Shown here: positions 1 to 9,469 of the stretch, in pieces
Layout of the letters: every line of letters starts with the position of its first letter
Numbering within the stretch: the first letter of the stretch is position 1
Assembly: GCA_963755055.1 (NCBI GenBank)
Contig: CAVWIS010000022.1
Span: 399,238 to 463,237 of the forward strand
DNA: 64,000 nt
Source: AP-16 sp963755055
GTDB lineage: Bacteria > Pseudomonadota > Alphaproteobacteria > Rhizobiales > Xanthobacteraceae
Reading direction: 5' to 3'
Made by a program: the position numbers and the translations under genes
The notes under the pieces: model-generated
Told to the model about the DNA's origin: nothing
The model's input: only the letters and a program-made list of their open reading frames with translations
The model's database searches: none

Positions 1-1
1 G

Positions 2-788
2 GGTCAGGGCGATCGCCACGTCTGGTCGGTGGTTCGCGTTCCCAATGTCGACGAGGAGGATCTCCGGCGCTCGCACCGCGAGCGCGACCGCTTGGTCCGT
101 GAAAGGACAGCTCACATCAATCGCATCAAGGGCCTGCTGTTCGGTCAAGGCATTCGCGGCATCAACGTGAAGACTAAGTACAAGACCCTGCAGATCGACA
201 AGCTGGTCACTGGAGATGGAGGTCCATTGCCGCCACGGCTTGCTAGCGAGATCACTCGGGAGATCGCGAGGCTGGCTCTTATACAGGAGCAGATTGCCAC
301 GCTCGAACGCGAGCGCGACCAAGCGCCGACGCCCTGCAAGGCCACCGAGAAAAAAGAGACTTCAGTTGATGTGTTTGACCGGGATCGGACCGGCCATTGC
401 CGCCGTTATGACACGTGAGGTCTACTATCGCCAATTCGACAATCGGCGGCAGGTGGCCGGCTTTCTCGGTCTTGCAACGAGTCCTCACGACAGCGGCGAC
501 GTGGAGCGATCCCAGGGGATTTCGCGAGCCGGGCGAGGCCAAGTGCGCGGCACCATGATCCAGGCGGCTTGGCTCTGGCTCAAGCACCAGCCAAAGAGTG
601 CAATCACCCGCTGGTTTGTGCAGCGAACTGCAGGGCAGAGCGGGCGTGTCCGACGGATCATGATCGTTGCGGTTGCGCGCAAATTGGCGATCGCGCTGTG
701 GCGATTCCTTGAACAGGGCCTCGTGGCCAAATCCGCCTGGCGCCCCGAAATAGCGACCGAAACCGCACTCCTTAGTGTCGACGCTTAG
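2..788 (+). pseudogene. IS110-family transposase, 5' cut by window edge, frameshifted
   Basis: The reading frame is open from the first bases and gives the middle of an IS110 (DEDD-type) transposase, with the segment GDRHVWSVVRVPNVDEEDLR and the coiled region RTAHINRIKGLL. Around 350-355 there is a run of six A; after it the protein continues one frame over with LMCLTGIGPAIAAV and the C-terminal Transposase_20 domain, ending TALLSVDA. The shift needed is +1, which fits a one-base insertion in the A run, not the usual programmed -1 slip. The N-terminal catalytic DEDD domain lies outside the window. The end overlaps the next, opposite-strand gene by 17 bases. The element is probably inactive. 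Confidence 0.85.
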
Positions 789-1020
789 CTGAAGCGGCGA
801 GTACTTCACTCCGCACGCAGATGATTTTGACCCGCTGGTCCGCATCGAGCTCCCGCCCAATAGAGGTGCCCGCTAGATGGGCCTGCGCCTGCATGAAGCA
901 GGTAGCCGGATTTCCGAACTCTGCCGGTATGCGCATGACGGTAGTTGCATTGTTGTGAGTGCAGTCCTGAAGATCGGTTGTGGCTGTAACCGAGCAGATG
1001 AGAATTAGCGCCGTCAGCAC
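772..1020 (-). CDS. small secreted cysteine-containing protein, function unknown
   Basis: An 82-residue protein. I chose the GTG at 1020 because a GGGAG ribosome-binding site sits seven bases before it. The N-terminus (LTALILICSVTAT) looks like a signal or anchor segment. The mature part has three cysteines, including the segment NPATCFMQAQAHLAGTSIG and KIICVRS, and resembles short secreted proteins common in Bradyrhizobium that have no assigned role. It lies 14 bases downstream of the gene ending at 1035 on the same strand, so the two are probably one transcript. Its 3' end overlaps the end of the IS110 relic, so the C-terminus may have been altered by that insertion. Confidence 0.6.
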   Translation of the reverse strand: MLTALILICSVTATTDLQDCTHNNATTVMRIPAEFGNPATCFMQAQAHLAGTSIGRELDADQRVKIICVRSEVLAASAKRRH

Positions 1021-1034
1021 CCGCAAACTCCCGT

Positions 1035-1322
1035 CTATCGTGCCGCGGAGCCGATAGTAGTCGGTTTCGCAGGGCGCGCCTGCTCGGCGATTCTCGAACG
1101 GGGCGTCAAGACAGCGACTTGATGCGGGGACGCCGGCATGCCGCCGAATAAGAGAGTTGGGATCGGTGTGCCCTCCTGGACGTCGGCGGCGCCTAGCACG
1201 GAGACTTGGGTCCGGGTGATTGGAAATCCCAACTTTTCGAAAGCCGGCAACTCCGAAGCTTCCGCAGTGAGCCCGCCTAGCACAACGACTGTGGCGCTCG
1301 TGATCGAAAGAAGCCTGCGCAT
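1035..1322 (-). CDS. small secreted protein of unknown function
   Basis: A 95-residue protein with signal peptide MRRLLSITSATVVVLGGL and likely cleavage after TAEAS. The ATG at 1322 follows an AAAAGGAGAG ribosome-binding site at ideal distance. The mature protein contains GFPITRTQVSVLG and GMPASPHQVAVLTPR. A broken homologue with GMPASPHQIAVLTARP lies at 24977-25247, so this is a repeated family in the genome. I know of no function; similar short exported proteins occur in Bradyrhizobium. It probably starts an operon with the 82-residue gene downstream and is divergent from the large regulator at 1484. Confidence 0.7.
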   Translation of the reverse strand: MRRLLSITSATVVVLGGLTAEASELPAFEKLGFPITRTQVSVLGAADVQEGTPIPTLLFGGMPASPHQVAVLTPRSRIAEQARPAKPTTIGSAAR

Positions 1323-1483
1323 GTTCTCTCCTTTTGAGTGAGCTACCGGCCAGTTGAGGATGCCGCTTTCCGGAAAACTTACCGCAGTGTTGCAATCGAC
1401 CTGTGGCTCCAAGCGTGATAAATTCGCAAAATCTTCGGCTCCGGGCGCTTTTCTTGCGCCTTTGGCCCATAGGTGCGACCGAT

Positions 1484-4400
1484 ATGGCGAAGGTCAATCT
1501 CGCACTTCTCGGTGGTATCCGGCTCCAGACGGATTCCGGAGAGCCGGTCCCGTTGTCGACCAAGAAGGCCGGGGCGTTGCTGGCCTATCTGGCGCTGCAC
1601 CCGGGCCAAGCTCAGGCGCGCCCGAAGCTCGCGGCTCTACTGTGGGGCGACCACAGCGAGGTGCAGGCGCGCGACAGCCTGCGACAGGCGCTGAGCCTGT
1701 TGCGCAAGGCGCTGTCCCATGTCGACTCGCGCGCCGTGATTGCTCACGAGGACACCATCAGCTTTGAGCCAACGGCGTTGACCACCGATGCCATCGTGTT
1801 CGGCGATCTGATTGCGCAACCGGGAACCGAAAGCCTGGAGCAGGCCATCGCATTCTATGGCGGCGAATTGCTCGAGGGCTTCCAGGTCGCCGCACCCGAG
1901 TTCGAGAGTTGGCTGACGGCGGAACGCGCGCGATTTCGCGAAATGGCGCTCGAAGCCATGATCAAGCTGCTTGACCATCATTTGTCCAAGGGTGCGGTCG
2001 AACGTGGCATTCGCACTGCGGCCCGGCTGCTCGCGGCCGACCCGTTGCAGGAGCGTGTCCATCGTACTCTGATGGAGCTCTATTGCCGACAGGGCCGACG
2101 CGGCGCGGCCCTTCGCCAATATCGCACCTGTGCCGATCTGCTCGCAAAGGAGTTGGGAATCGAACCGGACGCGACGACCAAAGCCCTGCGTCGCGAAATA
2201 CTTCGAGAGTGGAATCAACAGCAGAGTACGACTTCAGGCGCCGATGCTGCGGCGAGGTCCCTCTGCGAGGTCGAGATTGAACCGCCGATAACGCCCCGCT
2301 CGCCCGAACGTCGGCAGGTCACGGTGCTTGTCTGCGACCTTGCCAGCACGGGCGCGCTCGCATCCCGAGTTGATCCGGAGGAGCTGCAAGCGCTGATCGC
2401 TGCTTACCAGCGCTGCTGCACGCCGATCATCTCTCGGTCCGGCGGCGTGATGGGCAAGCTCGCCGGGACTGAGATGCTGGCGCATTTCGGCCATCCGCAG
2501 GCACACGAGCACGACATCGAATGCGCGGTTCGTGCGGGTCTCACCCTAGTCGAGGCGGTCTCCAAGCTTGATTGCGGCAATGCTGGACCTCTTCAGTTGC
2601 GCGTCGGCATCGCCACCGGCCCCGTCGTGGTCAGCGATCTCCTTCGCAACGGCGCGGATCAGCAGATGATTATCGGCGAGGCTCCGCAACTTGCCCGTAG
2701 CCTGGAAAGGGCCGCCGAGCCCAACACTATCGTGATAGCGGCGAGCACCCGCCAGCTTGTCGGCAACCTGTTCGACTACGACGACCTTGGACAGATGGCA
2801 CTCAACGGATTCGATGAGCCGGCTCGGGCCTGGCGGGTGCTCGGCCCAAGCGGCGTCGACAGCCGTTTCGAAGCACTGCGCGCACCTGCAACGCCGCTGA
2901 TCGGCCGTGACGAGGAACTAGACCTGCTGTTGCGCCGCTGGCGGCAGGCGGTGCACGGAGACGGGCGCGTGGTACTGCTGTCGGGCGAACCGGGAATCGG
3001 CAAATCGCGGCTGACGGCAGAGCTGCAGGAGCGACTTCACGTGGAGCCGCATGCCCGCCTGCGTCAATTCTGCTCACCCCACCACGGGGACAGCGCGCTT
3101 TATCCGGTCATCGGCCAGCTCCAACGGGCGGCCGGATTCCGGCGTGACGACACGGATGAGCAGCGGCTGGACAAGCTTACGGCGATGCTTGCCCGCACGA
3201 CCGACCACATCACGGAGGCTGCCTCGCTAATCGCGAATCTGCTGTCTGTGCCGACCGGCAACTGTTATCCGCCCCTTGAGCTCACTCCGCAGAAGCGCAA
3301 GGAGAAGACGCTTCGGGCGCTGTTGGCACAGCTCGAGGGGATGGCCGCGCGTGAGCCTACGCTGGTGGTGTTCGAGGATGTCCATTGGGCCGACCCCACA
3401 TCGCTGGAGTTCCTGGACCTGATTGTCGAACGCGTGCCTACCCTGCCGGTCCTTCTGATCATTACCTTTCGGCCGGAGTTCGCGCCCCCGTGGATTGGCA
3501 GCCCGCACGTAACTCTGCTCACGCTCAATCGCCTGCCGCCCGCCCAGCGTGCCGAGATGATCGCGGGGGTGACCGGCGGCAAGGCATTGCCTGCGGAGAT
3601 CGCCGACCAGATCATCGATCACAGCGATGGCGTGCCGCTGTTCATCGAGGAGCTGACCAAGACTGTGGTTGAAAGTGGCGTCGTTGCCGCGGCTGGTGAT
3701 CGCTTTGCGCTGACGGGGCTGGTGACACCCCTGTCGATCCCGACGACGCTGCAAGCCTCCCTTCTCGCCCGACTGGATCGCCTGCCTGCGACGCGCGAGG
3801 TGGTGCAGATCGGGGCGACGCTTGGTCGTTCGTTCTCTCACGAGTTGATCACTGCAGTTGCGCAGATGCCGCAGCAACAAGTCGATGATGCTCTGGCACA
3901 GCTGGTGAGCGCCGAACTGATCTTCCGGCGGGGAGCTGCACCTGATGCCGAGTACACCTTCAAACATGCCTTGGTGCAGGAAATCGCTCACGGCACCTTG
4001 TTGCGCAGCCAGCGGCAGCAGCTCCATAGTCGCATCAGCGAAGTCCTGGAGGGGCAATTTGCAGATATCGTGGAAACGCAGCCCGACCAGTTGGCGCGGC
4101 ATTGTGCCGAGGCTGGCTTGGTCGACAAGGCTGTGCGCTATCGGCTCAAGGCGGGCCAACAAGCGATATCACGCGGGGCTATGACCGAGGCGGTGGTGCA
4201 GTTGCAGAAGGGGTTGGAGCTCTTATCATCCCTATCCAACGAATCGGATTGCGGGCGGCAAGAACTTCCACTCCAGATCGCCCTCGGTGTAGCTCTGGCT
4301 GCCTCCAAAGGATTTGCGGCACCGCAAACCGGCCGAGCGTATGCGCGCGCCCACGCACTGTGCGCCCAGCTTGACGACACCGCCACTCTGATGTCCGTGC

Positions 4401-5428
4401 TCAGCGGGCAAAGCGCTTTCCACCTCACGCGAGGCGAGTACATTGCTGCGCGGGAGTGCGCAGAGAATTTGTTGAGACTCTCCGAGAAACAGCACGACAC
4501 GAGTGCAATGCTGCTTGGTCATTGTGCCATGGGTCCCCCCTTGTATTTCCTCGGAGAATTTGCCTCGTCCCGGCATCATCAGGAGCGTGTGCTTGCCATC
4601 TATGATCCCGAAACGCACCGGCTCCCTCTAGGCGCTACGGCCGTTGACGTTAAAGTAAGGGCGCTTAATTTCTTGGGCTACAATCTCTTAGTGCTTGGTC
4701 ATCAGGACCAAGCACTGTCGCGGGGCGAGCAGGCGGTACTCTGGGGTCGAACTTTGCGCCACTCGCACAGCCTGCTTTATGCGCTGGCGCATGCCGCTGG
4801 CCTTCTCATCACAATAGAAAAGATGCAGCCCGCATTCGACGCGCTGGAGGAGGCGATCGCAATTGCGACACAGCAAGGATTTCCATTTTGGTTGGCATAT
4901 TGCACAATGCTGCGCGGTTACGTGCTTGTGACACGCGGCGAGGCAGCGAAAGGACTGGCGCTGGCCCGCAAGGGCCATGAAGACATGAAAGCAACGGGCG
5001 CGTTGAGCTCCGAGGCTTTTGGCCTACGCCTGCTCGCCAAATGCTGCGAACATGCGGAACTGCCCGACGAGGCATTTGACCTGCTGACCAAGGCGCTGGA
5101 CATTGCCGAAAGGACGAACGAACGCTTCGTCGAGTCAGAACTGCATCGCCGGAAAGGAGAGTGGCTGCTTGCGTATCGGCGGTCAGAAACAGCCGAAGCG
5201 GAGTGCTGTTTTGAGCGCGCCCTTGCGGTCGCACAGAAGCAGAATGCCAGGACTTACCAACTGCACGCCGCTATCTCTCTCGCGCGCTTGTGGCTGGCCC
5301 AGGGCAAGCGTGATGAAGCCCGCGATCTGCTTGCGCCGATCTATAACTGGTTCACCGAGGGGCTCGACACGCCGGTTCTGAAAGAGGCCAAGGCAGCGCT
5401 GAAGCAGATCGCCGATTGGCCTAGGTAG
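1484..5428 (+). CDS. SARP-type regulator with degenerate class III cyclase domain, AAA ATPase and TPRs
   Basis: A 1314-residue multidomain protein; the ATG at 1484 is chosen because similarity to SARP proteins starts at MAKVNLALLGGIRL. Order: winged-helix DNA-binding domain (about 1-95), bacterial transcriptional activation domain (95-245, RLLAADPLQERVHRTLMELY), class III adenylate/guanylate cyclase fold (about 276-455, starting RRQVTVLVCDL), AAA ATPase (P-loop GEPGIGKS near 500, Walker B VVFEDVHWAD near 627), then a long TPR-rich tail. The cyclase keeps the first metal Asp (VCDL) but the usual GDG is GTE and the usual PNLAARL is PQLARSL, so metal and transition-state residues are missing and it is probably a non-catalytic sensor or scaffold. 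It stands alone, divergent from two small secreted-protein genes. The target genes are unknown. Confidence 0.9.
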   Translation: MAKVNLALLGGIRLQTDSGEPVPLSTKKAGALLAYLALHPGQAQARPKLAALLWGDHSEVQARDSLRQALSLLRKALSHVDSRAVIAHEDTISFEPTALTTDAIVFGDLIAQPGTESLEQAIAFYGGELLEGFQVAAPEFESWLTAERARFREMALEAMIKLLDHHLSKGAVERGIRTAARLLAADPLQERVHRTLMELYCRQGRRGAALRQYRTCADLLAKELGIEPDATTKALRREILREWNQQQSTTSGADAAARSLCEVEIEPPITPRSPERRQVTVLVCDLASTGALASRVDPEELQALIAAYQRCCTPIISRSGGVMGKLAGTEMLAHFGHPQAHEHDIECAVRAGLTLVEAVSKLDCGNAGPLQLRVGIATGPVVVSDLLRNGADQQMIIGEAPQLARSLERAAEPNTIVIAASTRQLVGNLFDYDDLGQMALNGFDEPARAWRVLGPSGVDSRFEALRAPATPLIGRDEELDLLLRRWRQAVHGDGRVVLLSGEPGIGKSRLTAELQERLHVEPHARLRQFCSPHHGDSALYPVIGQLQRAAGFRRDDTDEQRLDKLTAMLARTTDHITEAASLIANLLSVPTGNCYPPLELTPQKRKEKTLRALLAQLEGMAAREPTLVVFEDVHWADPTSLEFLDLIVERVPTLPVLLIITFRPEFAPPWIGSPHVTLLTLNRLPPAQRAEMIAGVTGGKALPAEIADQIIDHSDGVPLFIEELTKTVVESGVVAAAGDRFALTGLVTPLSIPTTLQASLLARLDRLPATREVVQIGATLGRSFSHELITAVAQMPQQQVDDALAQLVSAELIFRRGAAPDAEYTFKHALVQEIAHGTLLRSQRQQLHSRISEVLEGQFADIVETQPDQLARHCAEAGLVDKAVRYRLKAGQQAISRGAMTEAVVQLQKGLELLSSLSNESDCGRQELPLQIALGVALAASKGFAAPQTGRAYARAHALCAQLDDTATLMSVLSGQSAFHLTRGEYIAARECAENLLRLSEKQHDTSAMLLGHCAMGPPLYFLGEFASSRHHQERVLAIYDPETHRLPLGATAVDVKVRALNFLGYNLLVLGHQDQALSRGEQAVLWGRTLRHSHSLLYALAHAAGLLITIEKMQPAFDALEEAIAIATQQGFPFWLAYCTMLRGYVLVTRGEAAKGLALARKGHEDMKATGALSSEAFGLRLLAKCCEHAELPDEAFDLLTKALDIAERTNERFVESELHRRKGEWLLAYRRSETAEAECCFERALAVAQKQNARTYQLHAAISLARLWLAQGKRDEARDLLAPIYNWFTEGLDTPVLKEAKAALKQIADWPR

Positions 5429-5517
5429 CATCAGACCTCTCCTAAGAAATTTGGCTCAGAGAACAGTCACCTCCTACGCTCAGGTGCCTCACGGTGTGGT
5501 CCGCTCAGGGTCACAAG

Positions 5518-5618
5518 CGGGCGCGTCGGCCGCGTCGACGGCCTACCTCGCACAAGGCCGGTGTACCTCAGTGACCGGACCCGTGCCGGGCCAACCGGGG
5601 GGGATCGGCCTTGTGCCA
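5518..5618 (+). repeat. dispersed ~100-bp repeat, copy 1
   Basis: This stretch matches 27497-27598 along its length (shared blocks include CGACGGCCT, GCCGGTGTAC, CAGTGACCGGAC and GGTCGGCCTTGTGCCA, with few differences), and its first half matches 34937-34992. No protein family is recognisable in any frame. In this copy it lies directly beside an ABC_sub_bind fragment. Confidence 0.75.
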
Positions 5619-5651
5619 GGAAGAGACTCATGCACCGCAGCAAAGAGCATC

Positions 5652-5927
5652 CTATTCGATGACCTCGTCGGCACGGACTAGCAGCGAGGGCGGCACGGTG
5701 AGGCCGAGCGCCTTCGCAGTCTTGAGATTGATCACCAGTTCAAACTTAGTAGGTTGTTGTACGGGGAGATCGCTCGGATTGGCCCCTTTCAGTATTCGAT
5801 CCACGTATGTGGCGGCGAGACGAAAACTACCCAACAAATCTGGGCCGTAGCCGATCAAGGCTCCCCGTCTTCCGTAGACAGGGCCGGGCACACTCACTGC
5901 AATTCGAAGATGCACCGCCTTCTCCAC
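5652..5927 (-). pseudogene. 3' fragment of an ABC_sub_bind solute-binding protein
   Basis: Only the C-terminal quarter of an 'ABC_sub_bind' (TrpX-like) periplasmic binding protein remains: GALIGYGPDLLGSFRLAATY, YVDRILKGANPSDLPVQQPT, INLKTAKALGLTVP and the terminal RADEVIE. There is no signal peptide and no ribosome-binding site for a start here. The sequence just after the stop (ACTCATGCACCGCAGCAAAG) is similar to sequence after two other such C-terminal ends at 21544 and 23325, so the gene end and its flank were duplicated together. Confidence 0.8.
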
Positions 5928-6272
5928 GATCCCCTGGAAAAGTCCAGTGAGCAGTCCTGACCCGCCACCGAATACTAACGAGGCTCCGCCTCAGACCGAC
6001 GAGGCGTGTTGACAGGCCCGTCGTGTTGAAAGGGTCGGTCCGAGGCAGACCCTGTTGAAGCTTGCGGTCCGGCCTGCGTTCGGCCGGGGCGGCATGCGGA
6101 TGTGGCGGCTGTGATCGGCGGTCCGGGTTGAGGTCCGGCGCCGTTCGCTGACAAAAAACGGTGGATTGTGGGCGATGTAAGTGGACTCCGGTCGAGCCTG
6201 CAGGGACATGCCCTGGATATTGGAGCTCGAAGCTCGATGGGTCCGAGGACCCGTGGACGACCGGAGCCCGCC
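5928..6272. other. gap without recognisable gene
   Basis: I see no coding region here. It is the 5' flank of the 535-residue gene and is GC-rich with several short inverted repeats (for example around 6075-6100, TTCGGCCGGGGC). Nothing resembles a known insertion-sequence end. Confidence 0.4.
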
Positions 6273-7880
6273 ATGAGCATAGCACGATCGGTAGCCGACG
6301 TCCTGCGTGATCACGTCGCCCTCGAGCTCGAGGGGATCGACCGGATGTACCTCAACGTCTACGTGCCGCATCTGCAGGCGGTGGGAGGCGTCGTGTGGTA
6401 CCTGCGCAGCCACCGGGGCCAACGATTTGCCTCGACGACGGCGGTGGTGCCGATGACCGAGGCGTTCGTTCGCAACATCGAGGAGTTCGTCGACCGCCAA
6501 GGCATCGATCTGGTGACCTTCGATAAGCGGCAGCGCAAGGACGATGTCACCCAGCACTACCTGCGGCGCTTCGAGGGAACCGAAGGCGTGCTCTACGTCG
6601 GCAAGGCCCAGGAGAAGGCGCGGGTCATGCGCACGCAACGTCGCCAGAGCCGGACCGCGGGAGGAACCTATCCGTGGATCGTGGAATCCACCGCGATGGT
6701 CAATCACTACTATTTCTACTGTGTCGACGAGGACTTCGGGCCGTTCTTCCTCAAGTTCTGCTCGTACTTTCCGTACAACGCCAAGCTGTGCATCAACGGT
6801 CACGAGTACCTCAAGCGCCAGCTCGCCAAGCGTGGCGTGAGCTTCGAGGCCCTCGACAACGGCATCAAGTCCTGCGCCGATCCCAAGCTCGCGCAACGGC
6901 TGTGCGATGCTCTGTCGGCGAACAAGATCGATCGATTGCTGCGCAAGTGGCTCAAGCGCTTGCCGCATCCGTTTCCGCCGCGCGACCGTGCCGCCGGTTA
7001 TCGCTACCAGCTCTCCATCCTGCAGGCCGAGTTCTCGCTTACCCAGGTGCTCGACCAGCCGGTGACCGGACGCGTCTTCTTCGAGGAGGTGATCCGCGAG
7101 AACCTCGATATCGGCCGCCCCACCCAGGTCAGCCTGGTGTTCGACCGCAAGGTCACCCGCCGCACCCCCGGCCGGTTCCGCACCCGCGTCATCACCGAAG
7201 GCGTCGTGCCTTCGCTGCACGTCGACTACAAGAAGAGCCGCATCAAGCAATACCACAAGGACGGGCAGGCGCTGCGAACCGAGACCACGATCAACGACAC
7301 ACGCGACTTCGCCATCGGCCGACGCATCGAAAATCTCGACGAACTGCGCAAGATCGGCTTTGCCGCCAACCGACGTCTGCTCGACGTCCAACGCATCGGT
7401 CACGACTGCTTCATCGGCGAAGCGTCCTTCCAGGGCATGCAAAAGCCCGTCACCGTCGATTCCGGCCGCGCCGCCGCGCTGCGCTTCGCCGATCCCCGCG
7501 TTCAGGCCCTCTGCCACGTCTTGCTCCTGTTTCTCCTCGTCAAGGGCACATTCACCCACAAGGATGTCCGCGAGCACCTCGCTCCACTGCTCGGGCACAA
7601 GCCGAGCCAATACGCCCCGGGACGCGTCACCTACGACTTGCGTCGCCTGCGCCTGCACGCCCTCATCGAGCGCATCCCCAAAACTCACCGCTACCGCATC
7701 ACCGCCAAAGGGCTGCGCATCGCCATCTTCTACACCCGCCTCTATAACCGCTCGTTGCGCACCGGAATGGCCGTCATCTCCCCAGCCTGCACCAATCCAC
7801 AGCTCCCGATCGCCAAGTCCATTCGGGCCGCCGAAACCGCTCTCGACAACTGGTACCAACATGCAAAAATCGCAGCCTAA
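6273..7880 (+). CDS. 535-residue protein of unknown function with C-terminal winged helix
   Basis: The ATG at 6273 follows GGAG at eight bases. The protein belongs to a family I recall from many proteobacteria and actinobacteria only as 'hypothetical', with conserved stretches IDRMYLNVYVPHLQ, GVLYVGKAQEK, FGPFFLKFCSYFPYNAKLC, GYRYQLSILQAEFSLTQVLD, RTRVITEGVVPSLHVDYK and RIKQYHKDGQALRTETTIND. The last ~110 residues look like a winged-helix domain (VTYDLRRLRLHALIERIPKT then HRYRITAKG). A hairpin follows the stop at once. No neighbour suggests a pathway; flanking insertion relics suggest it may travel with mobile DNA. The long opposite-strand open frame over the same bases is a codon-bias shadow. 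Confidence 0.75.
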   Translation: MSIARSVADVLRDHVALELEGIDRMYLNVYVPHLQAVGGVVWYLRSHRGQRFASTTAVVPMTEAFVRNIEEFVDRQGIDLVTFDKRQRKDDVTQHYLRRFEGTEGVLYVGKAQEKARVMRTQRRQSRTAGGTYPWIVESTAMVNHYYFYCVDEDFGPFFLKFCSYFPYNAKLCINGHEYLKRQLAKRGVSFEALDNGIKSCADPKLAQRLCDALSANKIDRLLRKWLKRLPHPFPPRDRAAGYRYQLSILQAEFSLTQVLDQPVTGRVFFEEVIRENLDIGRPTQVSLVFDRKVTRRTPGRFRTRVITEGVVPSLHVDYKKSRIKQYHKDGQALRTETTINDTRDFAIGRRIENLDELRKIGFAANRRLLDVQRIGHDCFIGEASFQGMQKPVTVDSGRAAALRFADPRVQALCHVLLLFLLVKGTFTHKDVREHLAPLLGHKPSQYAPGRVTYDLRRLRLHALIERIPKTHRYRITAKGLRIAIFYTRLYNRSLRTGMAVISPACTNPQLPIAKSIRAAETALDNWYQHAKIAA

Positions 7881-7883
7881 AAA

Positions 7884-7918
7884 CTTGACTCAACCGACAC
7901 ACAAGTCGGTCAATCAAG
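7884..7918 (+). terminator. hairpin just after the 535-residue gene
   Basis: Nested inverted repeat beginning three bases after the stop: outer arms CTTGA/TCAAG and inner arms ACCGAC/GTCGGT around the loop ACACAA. There is no strong T run after it, so it may be a weak terminator or part of the end structure of a mobile unit. Confidence 0.5.
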
Positions 7919-7924
7919 GCCTCT

Positions 7925-7964
7925 AGAAGCCCCAGGCCGTTCCCCAGCCCGGGGCTCCCGGTCA
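7925..7964 (+). repeat. hairpin repeat, copy 1
   Basis: AGAAGCCCC at the left and GGGGCTCCCGGTCA at the right form a stem (arms AGCCCCAGGC and GCCCGGGGCT, one mismatch). The same outer bases with a different loop occur at 11858-11897, so this is a REP-like repeat, not a terminator private to one gene. Confidence 0.6.
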
Positions 7965-8065
7965 ATCTGACGCGAGTGCCGCGGGATACGCCGCCTGAGG
8001 TAGACCTCGGGCATAAAGCCAGAGTAGCCCGTCGCCCGACTGGCCGTGGCGGGATAAGGGGCGAC

Positions 8066-8335
8066 TTGAGCCGACTCTACGAGTGCACCAACCTGGCCTT
8101 CGGGGAATGGCCAAGCGTCTTCAGCGATCCCAAGATGGCCACCGCGCTGCTCGATTGCCTCACCCACGACTGCGACATCATCGAGACCGGCAACGACAGT
8201 TGGCGCTTCAAGAGCTGCGCCGACGATCACCCGCCAACCCGCGGTCGCCCCGTCTCCGCAACCCCGGCCAGCTCCGACGGGGCGACCGCTACTGTCCGGA
8301 CTCGGCGCTCAAGGGGGTCAATTGGACGCTGATTT
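8066..8335 (+). pseudogene. IS21-family istB (ATP-binding helper) 3' fragment and element end
   Basis: The fragment reads LSRLYECTNLAFGEWPSVF, then MATALLDCLTHDCDI and ETGNDSWRFKS, the C-terminus of IstB. About seven residues expected between YER and TNLAFGEW are missing, so there is a deletion. After it, 8310-8335 (GGGGTCAATTGGACGCTGAT) resembles the multiple terminal repeats at the end of IS21 elements. No istA is present. Confidence 0.8.
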
Positions 8336-8494
8336 AGACTTTAGCCTTGGACCCCGATGACGCTACGCTAGTCCGACGTGCGGGCCAACAGCCCGCTACA
8401 ACTTCGCCGCTCGCCTAACAGGACGAGACGCAGGCCCGAGCTGTAAATGGGCTTTATTAGCGAGTCACTGGACCCGGATCCAAGGGTGCGCTGC

Positions 8495-9469
8495 TCAGGC
8501 TGCAGGGCGTTGAGCGAGCATTTCGAGTTCTTGCAGCAGGAGATCAATTTCTTGGGTGGCCTTGGGCAAATCAGGATAATATTGATGGTCGACGTTGCCG
8601 CGCTCTGCCACTGCAATGTTCTCTCTTTGAGGACTCGATGCGGGGACCCCCATTCCGATTGCATTATGATACTTCCAAGGCTCTGCTGGATCGGCTGCCT
8701 TAGCCGCCGACAGTCGCGCGAGTATCGGCAGAATTGACTCCTCTTGCGACCAGGACGTGCGACCGGTGTACGGCCAACCAGTAAACAGCCGTTGTCGCTG
8801 CACCAAATATCCAAGCATCATGCTGACCACAATTGCAGCAGTGGCGATACCACCGACGAGGAGTGCGCTGTTCGCCGGGGAGCCGACCGCATCCGCCGAT
8901 TTCGGCGAGAAAGGGTGAACAGACTTTTGTTCCGAACCCGTCAGCGTCCACTCGCTGAGCGATTGAGCCGCCAAACCTGCGTTGTTATACCCGCTCTGCA
9001 TTGATGTCGCGGAGACCGCCCTTCCGCTATCCACCCTCGCAACATCTGCCTGGCGCGCGGAGACAGTAACCTCCTGTTCGTCGGAGAGTTGCCCGCCTCC
9101 TTGGGCCAGGGCAGGATCGTCGATCGGCATCGCAGTGCCGCTCGGCTCAACGGGATGCGCCACGTGGCGGGCTGAAGGCGGCGGTTCGGCCGCGAGCTTT
9201 GCCGGACGCTTCGTGACCGGCATGTGGTGGCGCTTGGGCTTCAACTTGGCAACGCGAACCTTCGCGCCTGCGGGCCCGAGATACCAGCATCTGCGATTGC
9301 TCGTTCGTTCTATCCGATAGTACCAATGACGGCCTTCGGTCGCCTGATGTTTCGGCGCGCCGAGGCATTTGGCTACGGCGGGGGCGGCATCGCCAGAGAG
9401 CGTCGTCGCTGTCACAGGCGCTCCCGCGAGAACACTGGCAAAGACAAGATAGGCAGTTCGCTTGGGCAT
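8495..9469 (-). CDS. exported/membrane protein of unknown function
   Basis: A 324-residue protein. The ATG at 9469 follows GGAGG by six bases. It has a signal peptide (MPKRTAYLVFASVLAGAPVT), a short segment GRHWYYRIERTSNRRCWYLG of a type common to Bradyrhizobium exported proteins, a proline- and charge-rich linker (about 70-195), one membrane segment ALLVGGIATAAIVVSMMLGY near 210, and an acidic C-terminus. The layout suggests an envelope protein with one external and one cytoplasmic part. No neighbour indicates a role. Confidence 0.7.
   Translation of the reverse strand: MPKRTAYLVFASVLAGAPVTATTLSGDAAPAVAKCLGAPKHQATEGRHWYYRIERTSNRRCWYLGPAGAKVRVAKLKPKRHHMPVTKRPAKLAAEPPPSARHVAHPVEPSGTAMPIDDPALAQGGGQLSDEQEVTVSARQADVARVDSGRAVSATSMQSGYNNAGLAAQSLSEWTLTGSEQKSVHPFSPKSADAVGSPANSALLVGGIATAAIVVSMMLGYLVQRQRLFTGWPYTGRTSWSQEESILPILARLSAAKAADPAEPWKYHNAIGMGVPASSPQRENIAVAERGNVDHQYYPDLPKATQEIDLLLQELEMLAQRPAA

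Noticed and set aside
350..356. A6G slippery site in the IS110 relic as programmed -1 frameshifting
   Set aside because: The downstream frame requires +1, not -1, and IS110 transposases are normally one continuous frame.
5991..7862. A 623-residue open frame on the minus strand opposite the 535-residue gene
   Set aside because: It is created by strong GC bias at third codon positions of the plus-strand gene; the sequence is low in complexity and has no recognised domain or ribosome-binding site.
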